NCBI GenBank assembly: GCA_014730255.1
Contig: WJIQ01000194.1
Coordinates: forward strand, 1-36,394
Source: a bacterium
GTDB taxonomy: Bacteria > Krumholzibacteriota > Krumholzibacteriia > LZORAL124-64-63
Length of the DNA: 36,394 bases
Direction of reading: 5' to 3'
Shown here: positions 1-13,000 of the stretch, one piece after another
Layout: every line of letters begins with the position of its first letter
Numbering within the stretch: the stretch's first letter is position 1
Translations under genes and position numbers: made by a program
Notes under the pieces: model-generated
What the model was told of the DNA's origin: nothing
The model's input: only the letters and a program-made list of their open reading frames with translations
Database searches by the model: none

Positions 1-93
1 ACCCCCCGCGCCCAAAGCCGACGAGCCCCCACCCCCCAAAAGAGAGGCTGTCCGGAAACGCTCGCACCGATGAGGTGGCAGGGATGGGGGTAT

Positions 94-218
94 CGATGGA
101 GACCCTGCTCACGGGGTGTCGCGGAGCCCCGGAGGGCACGGATGCCCGGAGGGGCGTAGCGCAAGGCGGGCGGCACAGGACGTGCCGCCCGCCGCCCCCG
201 TGAGCAGGGCCACCATCG
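94..218 (-). repeat. Nested inverted-repeat element (23-nt outer arms enclosing two hairpins); candidate structured RNA, REP/MITE-like repeat or complex 3' structure of infB
   Basis: Arms 94-116 (cgatggagaccctgctcacgggg) and 196-218 (ccccgtgagcagggccaccatcg) are inverted repeats, 21/23 matching. Inner hairpin 165-193 has a perfect 12-bp stem ggcgggcggcac/gtgccgcccgcc. Inner hairpin 126-155 is GCCCC-GGA-GGGCA-CGGA-TGCCC-GGA-GGGGC. Confidence 0.8.
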
Positions 219-237
219 CCATCGCCATTCCCCGCGA

Positions 238-3219
<2,982 letters not shown>

Positions 3220-3244
3220 GGTCGCACCTCCCTCCGCCTGGCGT

Positions 3245-3619
3245 CTAACGCGACGCGGCGGAATCCTCCCGGGGGTCGGTCACCACGCCGAGATCCACGA
3301 GACCGCTGACAAATCCTCGATCGGCGACCGCGACGACGGTCAGGTCACCTCGTCCGAGTCGCCGCGCAAGCGCGTCGCGACCGATGCCCTGCGCGATGAA
3401 TCCGCGCACCGGGCTCAGCGCCAGCCACTTTCGGCGCTGCTGCTCGCTCGTGCCCTCGGCCACGAGCACCACCGGGCGCTCGCCGCCGCGCACCATCTTC
3501 TCGACCGCCGTCGCCCCGACCGCCAGCCGCCCGGCGCGCCGGGCGAGGCCGATCAGGGCCAGGACCTTCTCGTACGTCGCCTCGTCCGGCGACTCCTGGT
3601 CGCGGCGTCGGTCGTCCAT
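3245..3619 (-). CDS. L7Ae-family (YlxQ-like) RNA-binding protein
   Basis: KVLALIGLARRAGRLAVGATAVEKMVRGGERPVVLVAEGTSEQQRRK pattern; located between nusA and infB, as ylxQ is in Firmicutes. Confidence 0.8.
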   Translation of the reverse strand: MDDRRRDQESPDEATYEKVLALIGLARRAGRLAVGATAVEKMVRGGERPVVLVAEGTSEQQRRKWLALSPVRGFIAQGIGRDALARRLGRGDLTVVAVADRGFVSGLVDLGVVTDPREDSAASR

Positions 3620-5233
3620 CTAGCCTTTCCGATCCTCGCTGGTCTCGGGGTCCGGCTCGTCCGCGTCCGCGGCCGCATCCTCATCCTCGTCCTCGTCCTC
3701 GTCCTCGACCTCGACCTCGACCTGGGGAGCCTCCGCGGCCTCGTCCTGATCCGCGACCGCCTCGCCCTCCGGGCTCGCGTCCTCGTCGTCGGTCGACCCG
3801 GCGTCCTCGCCACCCTCGTCCGACACGGCGCGGTCGAAGTTGCTGAACGGGTCGGCCACCGCGGCGGCCGCGGCGGTCTTCGCCTCGTCGCCGGCGGTCT
3901 CGCCGTCGAGCAGACTCTCGTCCAGCAGGCCCTCGCCGAGGTCCCGGTTGAGCTCGGCCTGCACCGTCTCCTCGACGACGCGCTCGAGCTCCTCGAGCGT
4001 GGCCTGCGCGGTGGACTGCAGCTCGGCGGCCTTCTCCGCGCCCACGCCCTCGAGGCCGGCGAGGGCCTCCATGTCGACCCGCGCCAGGGCGCTGATGGAC
4101 TCGATCCCGACATCCTGCAGGGTGGCGACCAGCGCCTCGTCCATGCCGGACATCTCCGAGAGCGTCATCGAGACCTCCTCGGCCACGCGCTGGCGGATGC
4201 CGTATTCGCGCGCGGAGATGAGGTCGATCTTCCAGCTGGTCAGCTTGGCGGCCAGGCGGACGTTCTTGCCCTCCTTGCCGATGGCCTTGGAGAGCTGGTC
4301 CTCGGTCACGACCACCGTGGCCTCGCCCCGGTCCTCGTCGAGCAGCACCTGGCTGACCTCGGCCGGGCTCAGGGCGCGACTGATCAGCTGGATCGGGTCC
4401 GGGCTCCAGAGCACGATGTCCACGCGCTCGCCCTTGAGCTCGTGGGTGACCGCCTGCACGCGGCTACCCTTCATGCCGACGCAGGATCCGATGGGGTCGA
4501 CACGCTCGTCGCGGCTGACCACGGCGATCTTCGAGCGCGTACCGGGCTCGCGCGCGACGGCCTTGATCTCGACGATGCCCTCCTGGATCTCGGGCACCTC
4601 CTGGGCGAACAGCGCCTTGAGGAACTCGGGATGGCTGCGCGAGAGGATGATCTGCGGGCCCTTGGCGTTGTCGAGCACCTCGATGATGAAGGCGCGCACG
4701 GCGCTACCCTGTCGCAGCGGCTCGGTGCGGATCTGCTCGCGCAGCGGCAGCAGCGCCTCGACCCGGCCGAGGTTGACCAGGGCGTTGCCCCGCTCGAGCT
4801 GCTGCACCTTGCCCTCGATGATCGTGTTGACCCGGTCCTTGTACTCCTCGAAGATCTGCGAGCGCTCGGCCTCGCGGACCTTCTGCACCAGGATCTGCTT
4901 GGCCACCAGGATGGCGTTGCGGCCGAAGTCCTGCAACGGCAGCTCCCAGCGCACCTCGTCGCCCACCTCGACCTCGTCGCCGAACTCGATCTGGGCCTCC
5001 TCGAGGCTGATCTCGAGGTCCTCGTCGTCGATGCTCTCGACCACGGTCTTGACCTGCTCGACCAGCATCTCGCCGGTCTCGGGGTTGACCGTCGCGGCGA
5101 TGTTGGTCTCGGCTCCGAGCTTCTTCTTGGCGGCCGACTGCAGGCCGGCCTCCAGCGACTCGATGATGATCGACTGGTCGAGGTGCTTCTCGCGGGTGAT
5201 GGCCTGCAGCGCCTGGATCACGTTGTGGTCCAT
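3620..5233 (-). CDS. nusA: Transcription termination/antitermination factor NusA
   Basis: S1/KH NusA architecture; EPGTRSKIAVVSRDERVDPIGSCVGMKGSRVQAVTHELKGERVDIVLWSPDP; C-terminal HhH region and acidic tail. Confidence 0.98.
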   Translation of the reverse strand: MDHNVIQALQAITREKHLDQSIIIESLEAGLQSAAKKKLGAETNIAATVNPETGEMLVEQVKTVVESIDDEDLEISLEEAQIEFGDEVEVGDEVRWELPLQDFGRNAILVAKQILVQKVREAERSQIFEEYKDRVNTIIEGKVQQLERGNALVNLGRVEALLPLREQIRTEPLRQGSAVRAFIIEVLDNAKGPQIILSRSHPEFLKALFAQEVPEIQEGIVEIKAVAREPGTRSKIAVVSRDERVDPIGSCVGMKGSRVQAVTHELKGERVDIVLWSPDPIQLISRALSPAEVSQVLLDEDRGEATVVVTEDQLSKAIGKEGKNVRLAAKLTSWKIDLISAREYGIRQRVAEEVSMTLSEMSGMDEALVATLQDVGIESISALARVDMEALAGLEGVGAEKAAELQSTAQATLEELERVVEETVQAELNRDLGEGLLDESLLDGETAGDEAKTAAAAAVADPFSNFDRAVSDEGGEDAGSTDDEDASPEGEAVADQDEAAEAPQVEVEVEDEDEDEDEDAAADADEPDPETSEDRKG

Positions 5234-5240
5234 GATTCGG

Positions 5241-5900
5241 TTACCCGTCCCTCTCGTCGGTCTTCGCTGGCCCGGCGTCCTTCTTCTTCGGACGCGAGCG
5301 CTTGCCGCCGCGGCGCTCGGCGCGCCTGGCGCGGCGATCCTCCTTGCGCCGGCGGCGGTCCTCCCGGATCACGGCCTGCGCATCGAAATCATGGTCGAGG
5401 TTGGCCTCGAGCACGTCGGCGACCGGCAACGTCACCGGTGCCGGACGGTCGTCGGGGTCGGCATCGCGCGGGGCGACCGGCGCGATGGTCAACAACCCGT
5501 CCTCGACGGTCTCCAGGCGGCCCCTCAGGTTCACCGGACGACCCGCGTCGCTCTCGCCGCGCCACTTCAGTTCCACGTCCCGGCCGACGACGGCCGCGAA
5601 GTGAGCCTCGGTGCGCAGCGGGCGGCGGATCCCGGGCGACGACACCTCGAGCACCCAGGCCCCCGGAAAGAGGTCGGCCTCCTCCAGGTGCATGCTCGCC
5701 GTGCGTGAGGCCTCGGCGCAGCCGTCGAGATCGATCCTTCGATCCCCGGGCAAGTCCACGTACAACCGCACCTGCAGGCGTCCTCCGCCACGGAACAGGC
5801 GCACGTCGATGAGGTCCCAGCCCTCGGCGGCCAGTTCGGGCGCCAAGAGGGCGTGGACGCGCGCGGCGAGCGCGTATCGGTCCACATTCTCCGGCGTCAC
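5241..5900 (-). CDS. rimP: Ribosome maturation factor RimP
   Basis: GWDLIDVRLFRGGGRLQVRLYVDLPGDRRIDLDGCAEASRTASMHLEEADLFPGAWVLEVSSPGIRRPLRTEAHF. GTG start at 5898-5900 with GAGGAG SD; the longer ORF start at 6011 overlaps the promoter and is unlikely. Confidence 0.93.
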   Translation of the reverse strand: MTPENVDRYALAARVHALLAPELAAEGWDLIDVRLFRGGGRLQVRLYVDLPGDRRIDLDGCAEASRTASMHLEEADLFPGAWVLEVSSPGIRRPLRTEAHFAAVVGRDVELKWRGESDAGRPVNLRGRLETVEDGLLTIAPVAPRDADPDDRPAPVTLPVADVLEANLDHDFDAQAVIREDRRRRKEDRRARRAERRGGKRSRPKKKDAGPAKTDERDG

Positions 5901-5924
5901 GAGCGGCTCCTCACAGCACGAAAA

Positions 5925-5946
5925 GAAGTGGACTTGCGCCCACTTC
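5925..5946 (-). terminator. Intrinsic-terminator-like hairpin (attenuator candidate) in the rimP-nusA-infB leader
   Basis: Minus strand: GAAGTGG-gcgcaagt-CCACTTC followed immediately by TTTT (5921-5924); 7-bp perfect stem upstream of the rimP start. Confidence 0.6.
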
Positions 5947-5982
5947 CGGTTCACCCCGGATTCGGGTCTAGGATGCAATGGC

Positions 5983-6011
5983 AATATAGACCACGCCCCG
6001 ACAGGGGGCAA
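5983..6011 (-). promoter_or_regulatory. Candidate sigma70-type promoter for rimP-nusA-infB
   Basis: Minus strand TTGCCC (6006-6011) - 17 nt - TATATT (5983-5988). The spacer/-35 region contains an inverted repeat GCCCC-N4-GGGGC. Confidence 0.6.
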
Positions 6012-6029
6012 GGTGAATTCGGGAGGTGT

Positions 6030-6054
6030 CCGGCCGGCCCCGAAGGCCCGCCGG
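6030..6054 (-). terminator. Terminator-like hairpin downstream of the M28 gene (no clear U-tract)
   Basis: ccggccggcc-ccgaa-ggcccgccgg: 10-bp stem with one C/C mismatch, directly after the stop codon at 6057. Confidence 0.45.
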
Positions 6055-6056
6055 GG

Positions 6057-7007
6057 TCAGAATCCGGGCATCCGGTCGTAGACCAGCGAGACCACGAGCC
6101 GGCCGACCTGCTCGAGCGCGGCCGGGTCGCACTGCTCGGGCGTGTCCTCGACGGTGTGCCACTGCGGGTAGTCGAAGTCGATCAGGTTGACCGCCGGCAA
6201 CCCGGCCTCCAGGAACGGCACGTGGTCGTCGTAGACCGGCGTGGCGGGGCGCGCCTCGAACGCCGACAGCCCGAGCTGCATGGCGCGATCGAAGACCGCC
6301 AGCGTGAGTTCCGGCGCGAACCGGCTGGAGTAGGCCTCCATGCCGATGGAGAGGCCGCGTTTGCCGACCATGTCCAGCAGGACCAGCGCGCGCGGATCGC
6401 CAGCGGCCAGGGGACTGGAGAAATCCTGCCAGGTCGACGCGAGGTGGCGGCTGCCCAGGCAGAATCCGTCCGGATCGCCCGCCGGGCCGGAATCCTCGCC
6501 ATCGAAGAACAGCAGGTCGACGCCACGCTCGGGCGGAGACTCGGCCAGCAGTTCCATGAGGTGCAGCAGGACGGCCACGCCGCTCGCGCCGTCGTTCGCC
6601 CCGAGGATCGGCTGGTCGCGGTTGGCCGGGTCGGGGTCCCTGTCCGCGATCGGGCGCGTGTCGTAGTGCGCGCCGAGCCACAGCCGCGCCCCATCGGTCG
6701 GGACCGTCGAGACGATCAGGTTGCAGATCTCCAGCGGCTGGCCCGACAGGGGATCGCTGGCCTCGAAGCACACGCGCTGGCACCTCAGCCCGAGATCGGC
6801 CGCATGCCGCTCGATCATCTGCCGCAGCTCCTCCAGCGCGGCCGAGCCGGGCGGACGCGGCCCCAGATCGCACTGCGCGTGCAGCCACTCCATCGCACGC
6901 TCGCCGGAGAACCTCTCCGGCGCCATCTCGGCGGCGGCCACGGTGGGCACGAGCGCGAGCATCAGGATCGTCGCGGCCCGGCGGCCGCCACGGCGATCAG
7001 AAGACAA
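6057..7007 (-). CDS. M28-family metallopeptidase fold protein, glutaminyl-peptide cyclotransferase (QC)-type
   Basis: Signal peptide; GAHYDTRP, GANDGASGVAVLLHL, LLFFDGEDSG...CLGSRHLAS, VYDDHVPFLEAGLPAVNLIDFDYPQWHTVEDTP, which follow animal/bacterial QC motifs FFDGEE, GSRHLA, DDHIPFL and WHT. TTG start overlaps the sprA stop. Confidence 0.85.
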   Translation of the reverse strand: MSSDRRGGRRAATILMLALVPTVAAAEMAPERFSGERAMEWLHAQCDLGPRPPGSAALEELRQMIERHAADLGLRCQRVCFEASDPLSGQPLEICNLIVSTVPTDGARLWLGAHYDTRPIADRDPDPANRDQPILGANDGASGVAVLLHLMELLAESPPERGVDLLFFDGEDSGPAGDPDGFCLGSRHLASTWQDFSSPLAAGDPRALVLLDMVGKRGLSIGMEAYSSRFAPELTLAVFDRAMQLGLSAFEARPATPVYDDHVPFLEAGLPAVNLIDFDYPQWHTVEDTPEQCDPAALEQVGRLVVSLVYDRMPGF

Positions 7008-10000
7008 ACTCGGCCTCCAGTCCCAGCCCGATGGTCGTGGTGACGACGTCGGTGCCGATGTTCTTGTTCCGCGAGAAGTTCACGCTGAACGCCCCGCTCA
7101 GGTTGCGGGAGATATTGTAGCTGAAGCGCGGCTGGAACGAGATGGTGTTCGTCCCGGTGGGCTCCGGCTCGAACTGCGAGTTCGGCGATTCGCGCAGCTG
7201 AGAGCTCTCGGAGTAGCTCAGGTCGACGGTCATGTCGATGCTCGGCTGGTTGCCGGGGCGGTACAGCCCCAGCTGGGCCAGGAACCGCTGGGCGCTGATC
7301 TGGTGCTTGAGCTGGACGCCGACGCGGAAGCGGTCCGACGTGGTGAGCACGCCGCTCGCGCTCTGCGTCTCCTTGGACCAGTTGCCGTTCAGGTTCAGCG
7401 ACATGCCGCTGTGGAAGGTCATGTTCCACTGCGGACTGATGTTGGTCGACCGGCGCGGGTCGTGCGTCGAGCGCGTGAAGTTCAGGACGTCCTTGGTGTA
7501 CTTGTATGAGAGGGTCAGCGTCGAGGTCTGGAACCAGCCGGCGTCGCGGTCGTCGGGATCGCCGCCGAACAGGCCCCAGTCCTCGATGCCGGCGACGTTG
7601 AGCTTGGCGTCCGGCCAGGTCTGGCTGTAGGACCAGGTCTCCTGCTCGTTGGCGATGCGATGGCTCTCGCGCAGGGCGTACTTCACGTCGAGCTTGATGT
7701 CGCGCGAGACCCGCGTCGCCGTGGAGATCGACAGGTCCTGGCTCGCCTCGCGACGCAGGACGTCGTACGAGGTGTCCGGGAAATCCGGTGTCATGTCGAA
7801 TCCGAAGCGGTAGGCCAGCGGCACCTCCTGCCCCACGAGCCGGCCGTAGCCGCTGCTGCGCTGATCGGAGTAGTTGATCTTCACCGGATCGAGTTCGCGC
7901 AGCATCTCGAACAGCGGCTCGACGAGGTCGCGCGCGGAGAACCCGCCGCCGGCCGACGGCCCGTCCTCGCCGCTGCGCCGCCGCTCCTCCTCCAGCCGCA
8001 GTTCGGCCTGCTCGAGCAGCCACTCCTCCTTGGCCTCCTGCTGCTGGTCGGGCGTCATGTCTTCCCAGCCGGGAATCTGGCCGGGGTCGAACTGGCCCTC
8101 GACATCGCCCCGGGCCTGCTGCATGAGCCGCTCCTGCTCGGCGATGAGCGCCGCCTGCTCGTCGCCGGTGCGGCGCCGCTCGGGGATGACCGCGTCGAAG
8201 ACATCACCCAGCGGAAGACTGCCGCCGACGCGCCAGGATGCCGAGTTGCCCACGCTCTTGAGGTCGGGCGGATCGCCGGGCTGCAGCCGTCCGGGGTCGT
8301 GCTGGTCGGTGAAGCTGCCGTCGAACTGGATGTCCGGCCGGAGCTTCTGGTTCGCCGTGCGCACCAGCCAGCGCAGCGGGGCGTAGATCTTCGCCTCGGG
8401 CATCTCGGTGGCCTTGGGCAGCGTGATGTTGACCCGCAGCGACTGCTGGTACTCGTTCTCCTCGCCGATGTTGATGCCGGCGACCTCCTTGCGGCGCAGG
8501 AGGTCCCGGGAGCTGCGGTTGGAGAAGTCGGTCGACAGGAAGGTCAGCGGCCGGAACTCGACGCGGCTCGAGAGCGTGCCCGGGCGCGTCTCGGTCTCGG
8601 TCGCCGGGAACTCGTTGCCCTGGGTGTCGCGCCGCCGCGACTTGCGGTAATTGCTCGTGAAGCTCGCCGAGCCCTCGATGTGGCTCGGCAGGTAGGCCAG
8701 GCCGCTCACCAGCGGGATCGACCCGAGCACGGGGATGTCGCCGAGGCGGTGGTCGCCGCGGATGTTCACGTTGTACGACAGCGAACCCTGCAGGGTGCTC
8801 GCGTCGCTGGTCTCGGTCGGCGAGTCGCGGCTGGTGGTGCTGCCGTTGACGGACAGGTTCCACGGATCGATCAGGAACCGCGAGATCGGGTTGCGGCTCG
8901 GCCGGTGGCTGAGGCGGAGCGAGTAGGTGTTGCGGTCCTCGATGCTCGAGAGCTGGTTGCGGCGGTCCTCGTCGAAGATCTCCACGTCGCTGTTGATCTC
9001 GTACTTGGGCCGGCTCGAGGACATCCGCCGGCTGAAGCTGAGCGGCAGGTTGAAACCGAAGAGGGGAATGTAGTCGTCGAGGCGGAAGTTGGTCGACACC
9101 CCCCAGTCCTCGGTCACCGCCCCCTGGCCGGTCTCCTGGTTGAGGCCATGGAACTCCGCGTCGCGGCGATCCCAGTCGAAGTCGACCTTCAAGGCGTCGG
9201 CCAGGTTCAGGCTCAGGCCGATGCTCTCGGCCACGCCGATGTCGCGCTTGGCCCCCTCGAGCACGATGTCGTTGAGCCAGACCTGGCCCGTGATGTCACG
9301 CCGCGTGCGGTTGGCCACTCCCAGGTAGTAGCGCAGCACGCGCCTCAGATCCGGGCGGCCGACGATGCGCACGTCGTAGGTCAGGCCGTCCTTGAGGTCG
9401 GCGATCTCGCCGTGGATCACCCCGTCCTCGTCCGGCTCGTTGTTCTTGATGCTCGTCAGCTCCGAGAGTTCGATGTCCACCTTCCGCCAGTCGATGCGGT
9501 TGGGCATGTCGATGAAGCGGGTGCTGATCTCGTAGTAGTTGAGCGAGTCGGCGCCCACGCGCATGAACACGTCGAGGTCGGCCGCATCGCTGTTGCTGGC
9601 CTTCCAGTACCAGGACATGCGGTTGTAGCGGGTGTAGTCGTCACCCTGGGCCGAGACCTGCTTGGTGATGCGCACCAGGTGCTCGGGCCGCAGCTGGTTG
9701 ACGTCGAGCACCAGCGAGGTCTCCTTCTCCGGGATCCCGTTCTCCTCGCGCACCGGGAACGGCGGGTGGTAGAGGGGGTTGTCCTTGTTGTTGACCTCGC
9801 CGATGAAGAACGACTCCGGCGGCGGCGCCTCGATCTGCGAGAGGATCTGCTCGGAGCCGACCTTGCGGATGCCCTCCCGTTCCCAGCGCGAGCCGAGGAA
9901 CGACAGCTCCGACAGCTGCAGCTCGACGGTGTCCGCCTCGGGCGCGTCGTCCTCGTACCAGATGCGCACGTGACGGATCGTGCTCAGGTCCGGCGGCGCG

Positions 10001-13000
10001 GACGTATCGGTCACCTCGAGGGCGTCGGTCAGGCGGATGCGGTACTTGCGCCAGGACGTGCCGCCGAGGTCCTCGTCGGGGTAATCGCGCGCCACGTCGA
10101 CCAGCGGCTCGGTGTCCTTCAGATCGATGGTGATCGAGAAGAACCGATTCTCCTGGTCGAAGCGCGTGTTGCCGTCGATGTCCTCGGAATCCTCGTTGTT
10201 GTTGCCGCGGGTGTTGTTGATCCCCGGATAGGGGTCGCGCGGATCGGAGAGCGAGCCCTCGTCGGCGCTGTACTCGACGCCCTCCCGCACGACGTCCTGC
10301 CCGCGCACCCAGGCGTCTAGGCCGACGTCCTCGGTCGACTGGTTGAAGACCTGGTCGCGATTGAGGTCCTCGAGCTGCCAGGTGTCGTAGATCCGATCGC
10401 CGGCGCCGGTGGTGTCGGGCCAGGCGAAATCCTCGTCGATGATGCCGAAATCGATGTGCAGGACGCCGCGTCGCGCCTGGGGATTCGGCTCGTCGTCGTT
10501 GATCCAGAGCTCGAGGAACTGCGACTTGCTCAGGTCGATGCCCGTGGCGCTCAGGCCGCGCATGATGCCGCCCCAGTTGCCGGACTCCCAGCCGCCGACC
10601 TCGGTATGGCGCATGAAGAGGTTCAGCGTCGGCTGGGTCTCGCCGCGCTCCTGGCCCTCGAGTTCGGGATTGAGGTACCGCCGCTGGACCCGGTTCTCGG
10701 GCAGGAACCAGCGGATGTCGTCGACCCGCCGGGTGACGTCGAACAGCCTCGGATCGCCCGGGAAGACCCCCTCGGCGCCGTGCACCGGCCGGCTGGCCGG
10801 GTACCAGCCGAGCCGCGACAGCGTGATCAGGTCGCTGCTCTCGGCACCCTCGAAGTCCTCGACGTAGACCTTGTCCTTGGTGTTGGGATCGGGCACCGAG
10901 ACAGCCGCCTCGCCCCGGAACTGCAAGGTGCTCTCGCGCTCGCGGCGGCCGAGGGTGAAGACGTTGGCGATGTCGGTCAGCATCTGCGAGCGCAGCGTGT
11001 GGCTCAGGTTCACGTTGCCGACCAGGGTCTTGCTCGGCTCCTCGCCGAGCTTGGCCTTGTCGCCGACGATCTTGTTGCTCTCGTACAGCCACGTCGTGGA
11101 CAGCTTGCTCTCCGGCCCGAGATCGTAGGCCACGTTGAAGCCCAGCAGGCTGCTCTGGCCGCCCCCGAAGAAGGGCGCGTACTGGTAGGTCACCTGGATG
11201 TTGCTGTCGGCGGTGAGCTCGGCCGCACGCTCGCCCTTGATGGAGATCTCGCCGAAGAGGTAGTCGATGTCGTAGTCGACGCCGCGCTCGAGGGTCTTGC
11301 CGTCGAGGGTGACCGTCTCCGAGCCCTCCTCGATGTTGCTGGCGCCGAGGTTGATCGTGCCGCTGACCGCCGCGTGGCTCGGGATCAGGCGGAACTTGCC
11401 GTACTGGCTGTAGTTCTGCGGCAGCGTCTGCCAGTCGTAGATCTCCGGCGCCAGGTTCTCCTCCAGGCGCGTGCCGTCCCACTCCCACTGGTAGCCCCCG
11501 CCCTCGGGGCTCGCGCGCAGGGCGTTCTGCTGGTACCAGTCCTCGGCCTCGGCGAAGGGAAAGGGCACGTCGATGGGGAACTTCAGCAGGCCGTTGGCCG
11601 TGTCGAACAGCACCGTGCGGTGCTTGTCGACCAGTCCGTCGGCCCCCTCGAGGCCCTGCTCGTTCTCGACGTCGAGGCCGAACACGTTCATGTACGTGTA
11701 GCCGGAATCGTCGTGCTGGCCGGGCTGGTCCACCGGCGCGGTCGTCTCGATCACCATCTCGAAGCTCTGGGGATCGATGTTCGAGCCGCCGAGCGGATAG
11801 ATGTTGCGCAGCACGTACTGGAACGTGAAGCGCTCGGTCCGTTCGGGCTTGAGCAGCTTCATCCGGTAGTAGGGCTGACCGTCGATCACCAGACCGGGCT
11901 CGGCGTCGTCCTCGGGCTGATCGCCGACCTCGTAGAGGACCTCGCGGGACACCGGATCGATCACGTCGTAGGTGACGGCCAGGATGTCGCTGTCGAGCAT
12001 CTCCCGGCCGAGGTCGATGGCCACCAGGTCGCCGCCCACCAGCTCGAGGCTGGTGAAGTCCAGCGGGCGCCACACCCAGGCGTGGTTCCAGTTGGTGAGG
12101 TCGGCCGAGAGGTCGGCGACGTGCGCCGGGTCCCAGATGCCGGTGGTGTCGATGGCGGCGGCGACGTACTGGATGTCGCCGGTCTGCGGCGTGATGCCGC
12201 CCATGTTCTGGTACACGCGGATGCTGTTGCGATCGATGATCGCGCTGGCGGTGCTGCGGCCGGGGACGTCCGGGAACTCGTAACCGACCTCGGTATGGTC
12301 CAGGCCGTAAAAGTTCTGGGGCAGATCGAGGCGGAAGAAGCGGTTGTTCAGGTAATCGGACGCCAGCACGGGATGGTCGGTCTGCTGGCCGCCGCTGGAG
12401 TTGAACGACTTGCTGTCCGACTCGGCCTTCTGCTTCGAGGCCACGACCGTGAACGCGGCCGGGCCGAGCTGGCCGGTGACCTTGATGCCGAACAGGCCCG
12501 ACTGGTTGGAGTTGTAGCCAAGGAGCTGGCCGCCCGGCAGGGTCAGGCCCACGTCGCCGGTCTCGATGCTCTGGATGATCTCGTCCTCGTCGCCGCGGTA
12601 GGCCAGGCGGATCTTGGTCGCCTCCGGCCCGATGGCCTCGCTGTCGTGCTCGACCTCCAGGAAGATCTTCTCGCCGATCTGGCCGTCGAGCTTGACCTGC
12701 AGCTGCTGCTCCATGGTCAGGTCGGGGAACCAGCTCTGGCTCTGCACCTGCTCGCTGGCGACGAAGTTGTTCGACCGCGTGGTCTCGCCGCGGATGGCGA
12801 TGCGCTCGCGGCCGGAGATGCGGATCTGCGTCTTCTCGCCGCGGCCGATGATCGACTCGAGCGTGCGGGGCAGCTTGATCGGGATGGTGAAGTTGATGAG
12901 CCCCTCGTCGTCCATGCTGCGGCCGCCACCGGCGACGTCCAGCTGATCCTCGACCTTCAGCCGGCTCTGGACCTGCCAGTTGCGCGCCAGGGCCGCGTCG

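Noticed and set aside
7660-10320. 886-aa plus-strand ORF antisense to sprA
   Set aside because: Antisense shadow ORF with no recognisable motif and no credible start context.
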